Origin: Paenibacillus paridis
GTDB lineage: Bacteria; Bacillota; Bacilli; Paenibacillales; Paenibacillaceae
Reading direction: 5' to 3'
Assembly: GCF_006345825.1 (NCBI RefSeq)
Contig: NZ_VCIX01000092.1
Span: forward strand, 682,001-746,000
Length of the DNA: 64,000 nt
A program made the translations under genes and the position numbers. Numbering within the stretch: position 1 is the stretch's first letter; every line of letters starts with the position of its first letter. The notes beneath the pieces are model-generated. The model did no database searches and was not told the DNA's origin. It saw nothing but the letters and a program-made list of their open reading frames with translations. Positions 62,901-64,000 of the stretch are shown one piece after another.

Positions 62901-63122
62901 GAAAGGGCAACTCTTTTTGAAATCAAAGATGATGGGAACGGAATGGAGCAGGAGGTCGTTCGGCAATTGCTGGATGCCCCTGTGAAAGGAAAACGTGGAA
63001 TTGGACTCTCCAATACGAATCGACGCCTCATTCAAACGTATGGAAATGGCTTGACGATCCACAGCAGTCCCGGGCAAGGTACGACGGTATCCTATGTCAT
63101 TCCGAACCGAGACTTGTCATAA
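59997..63122 (+). CDS. Hybrid sensor kinase: 7TMR-DISM sensor, HisKA-HATPase, REC, LytS-type HATPase
   Basis: 1041 residues, poor ribosome site. Order: N-terminal helix (12-30); extracytoplasmic beta-sandwich (about 45-200, IQLNGEWEFYPEAF, GFGTYRLRILID, GINGQKVPAFG); seven membrane helices (about 210-425); HisKA with His448 (NTSHELRTPLHG) and HATPase (SGAGMDKETQERVFLPYEQG); receiver with Asp762 (LMIVDVMMPHMSGYE, ANDYVTKPVD); LytS-type His kinase with IHPHFLFNTLNS (His853) and a second HATPase (EIKDDGNGMEQ). Two kinase cores in one protein. Sensor resembles sugar- or aromatic-linked 7TMR-DISM proteins. No partner regulator beside it. Confidence 0.92.
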   Translation: MMQKRTYSLWKLVTIILIFLSVLLGLRWFWMSLQETPEHALAEQGVLDMRGWDFEHSRSIQLNGEWEFYPEAFIEHEHTQQDRNDPHTYIQVPGDWSGAFSNPSDSSYGFGTYRLRILIDPSPEYPYAFWVKRIEASSQLEINGQKVPAFGKLSETAAGSESKVMTYTESYKAGAAVTEIELLVRAANFENPYNGGMIRSIRFGSQAVIDNERMYSIGFQMVTFIILLLHSLYAIILFLFNPKQKAFLIFFLLLVMAGITIVSDHDKLLLIWLPVSYAWGLKIRLLSYMFLSFFILALARNFSEDKSGTRIFRIYAALLAAYSFWLLGAPTSAIYWTYKHYLFLSFYALPLVWFMYVIGKMIVRNHRDAVFLLLAATSILSSVIWGVFTARNIIDNIYYPIDIIAAMVGFSTYWFKRYFRNSDENIKLNEQLKKSDKMKDQFLANTSHELRTPLHGILSIAQTILANEQSAIQGKSYKDMELLVTISRRMSYMLDDLLDVVRLQDKRTLLRQESLSIPSIVPAVMDMLAYMTEGKPIQLQMQIAQSTPPVWADEKRLVQILFNLLHNALKYTDEGFVRVTAETGKDKLIIRVSDSGAGMDKETQERVFLPYEQGLYGISDGGGIGLGLSICKQLVELHGGELFVQSELGKGSSFSFALPLADSPTLSAERLDVERPSPIVVEPSTVRLAQSNGTGYLSTLEAAASSAMGNTIKILAVDDDPINLKVLDSILTADQYSIRTVMSAHEALDWLLREQWDLMIVDVMMPHMSGYELTRKVREQFSISELPVLLLTARSQPADIYAGFQAGANDYVTKPVDTLELKYRVWSLTALKQSVDERLRMEAAYLQAQIHPHFLFNTLNSIMALSDLDTEKMRRLGEAFTSYLRISFDFLNSGELVSLTHELELVQAYLYIEKERFEERLTILWEIDTDLDLQLPPLTIQPLVENAVKHGLFSQAKGVTIHIRILRQERATLFEIKDDGNGMEQEVVRQLLDAPVKGKRGIGLSNTNRRLIQTYGNGLTIHSSPGQGTTVSYVIPNRDLS

Positions 63123-63135
63123 AGGATAGATGGAG

Positions 63136-63163
63136 CCACCCTGCAAACGGGTGGTTTTTTTAT
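63136..63163 (+). terminator. Rho-independent terminator
   Basis: CCACCC/GGGTGG with a 7-nt loop and seven T residues, just behind the sensor-kinase gene. Confidence 0.9.
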
Positions 63164-63244
63164 CGTTGATCATACTCCCGTTTTCAAACTAATCTATCAC
63201 AGCGGCTTCAATTGGGCAGCATATGGCTGCTGGGTTTTGGAGAT

Positions 63245-63327
63245 ATAGATCTAATTTTTAAATCTAATCCGGCGAAAATACCTAAAATGGATGAAATAGG
63301 TCTAAAAAATAGATCTAATCTAGCCGA
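63245..63327 (+). repeat. Imperfect tandem direct repeat of about 31 nt
   Basis: The unit ATAGATCTAATTTTTAAATC-TAATCCGGCGA (63245-63275) recurs as a copy beginning ATAGGTCTAAAAAATAGATC (63296-63327), 20 nt apart. Each unit carries two TCTAA motifs 15 nt apart. It lies between the sensor kinase and the Nudix gene in a gene-free AT-rich stretch. Confidence 0.6.
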
Positions 63328-63458
63328 GTGGCTGCAGTGACGAACACGAAAAACTTTAATTCAACTTATATAGAAACCATTTTCCAATTATTTACGTTTA
63401 GGATAGAAGAGCTTATAAATTTCTTTCATTTTCTTAATTCAGATAGGAGGCCGTGAAC

Positions 63459-63941
63459 ATGGCAATGCCAACCCATATTGTAGCTGCAGGCGGAATTGTG
63501 GAGGATGGACATGGAAATATACTGCTAGTAAAGACCGAGCATGATGGATGGGTATTTCCCGGTGGGCAGGTTGAAGCGGGTGAGGATTTAATGGAGGCCT
63601 TGGTCAGGGAGGTTCAAGAGGAAAGCGGGATAGAAGTCGTTGTCTCCTTATTGATTGGCGTATATTCCAATACGGGAGTATACAAATGGCATGATGGCGT
63701 AACGGATGTTCCTACAAAGGTGATGCTGGATTTTATATGTCAGCCCATAGGAGGAAGCCTGGCCATATCGGAAGAGACCTCGGAGGTCCGCTGGGTCGAT
63801 AGGGACGAGGTGCTTGAGTTCATTACATCGGAAGCCATTAGAAACCGCTACGGCGCTTATTTGGATTTTACAGGGAGTGTCCATTACAGGGCCTATGTAA
63901 CGAAACCCTCATTTGAAATTAGTGTTCAGAGGACGATATAG
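63459..63941 (+). CDS. Nudix hydrolase
   Basis: 160 residues from the ATG 8 nt after AGGAGG (GTG at 63453 is too close). Full Nudix box with pattern GX5EX7REUXEEXGU: GGQVEAGEDLMEALVREVQEESGIEV near residue 35. Hydrolyses a nucleoside-diphosphate-linked compound; substrate not readable. C-terminal about 20 residues lie outside the fold. Confidence 0.92.
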   Translation: MAMPTHIVAAGGIVEDGHGNILLVKTEHDGWVFPGGQVEAGEDLMEALVREVQEESGIEVVVSLLIGVYSNTGVYKWHDGVTDVPTKVMLDFICQPIGGSLAISEETSEVRWVDRDEVLEFITSEAIRNRYGAYLDFTGSVHYRAYVTKPSFEISVQRTI

Positions 63942-64000
63942 AATAGGGATTAGATGTGCAATAAAAGCTATGCTGGGAAAAAAATTCTCTAAAATAAGCC

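Noticed and set aside
1..64000. CRISPR arrays, tRNA or rRNA genes, prophage, plasmid origin
   Set aside because: None was seen on reading either strand; no repeat-spacer arrays, cloverleaf-like sequences or phage gene blocks.

Overview
The window reads as chromosome from an endospore-forming, low-to-mid GC Firmicute, most probably a Paenibacillus-like member of the Bacillales. The evidence is a complete GerA-type germinant-receptor operon behind a SigG-like promoter, a CotF-type coat protein, copper-amine-oxidase-like (CuAO-N) stalk proteins, a DUF4179 protein behind an ECF sigma factor, T-box and guanidine-I leaders, Shine-Dalgarno-led GTG and TTG starts, and plant-polysaccharide enzymes (GH43, GH51, a dockerin protein). 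No rRNA, tRNA, CRISPR array or intact mobile element was seen.

Layout. 1-5.7 kb: one rightward operon with two RbsC-type ABC permeases, a substrate-binding lipoprotein, an AllA-like ureidoglycolate lyase homologue, an M20 amidohydrolase and a GATase1-like protein, closed by a strong terminator. The ATPase is presumably left of the window. 5.7-11.6 kb: gerA-C-B operon plus an unlisted 57-codon small membrane protein, then a membrane-anchored beta-helix protein. 11.6-17.3 kb: accessory stretch with a DIP1984-like protein, an unknown protein, a serine hydrolase, an aminoglycoside-phosphotransferase-like protein lacking its N-lobe and catalytic Asp, a CD3324-type HTH fusion, DUF817 and a small lipoprotein. 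17.4-21.8 kb: AraC regulator divergent from GH43 and GH51 genes (arabinose-polymer use). 21.9-32.2 kb: mixed housekeeping and accessory genes (FAD oxidoreductase, CuAO-N proteins, argC, hydrolase, AHSA1, pentapeptide-repeat protein, lipoproteins, MFS). 32.2-33.9 kb: T-box leader and asd. 34-36 kb: methyltransferase, then a guanidine-I riboswitch driving an SMR pair (ykkC/ykkD). 36-40.3 kb: P-loop protein, TetR-SDR pair with twin operators, IS4-type transposase remnant, TetR-SMR pair with its operator inside the promoter. 40.4-43.5 kb: 1009-residue secreted PA14-GH43-CBM-cohesin-dockerin protein. 43.7-50.5 kb: VOC, DUF5713, MsrA, CotF, alpha/beta hydrolase, MerR, and TetR divergent from an SDR. 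50.6-56.4 kb: two ECF sigma modules and a luciferase-like monooxygenase. 56.5-59.8 kb: LysR regulator next to metE. 59.9-63.1 kb: hybrid sensor kinase with two kinase cores. 63.4 kb: Nudix hydrolase.

The best candidates for new biology are the 1-5.7 kb transport and catabolic operon of unknown substrate, the pseudokinase plus HTH-fusion pair at 14.4-15.8 kb, the A-rich (possibly lysine) T-box on asd, and the lipoprotein whose best-placed start codon is ATT. All function calls come from reading motifs and family resemblance by eye; no database search was run.
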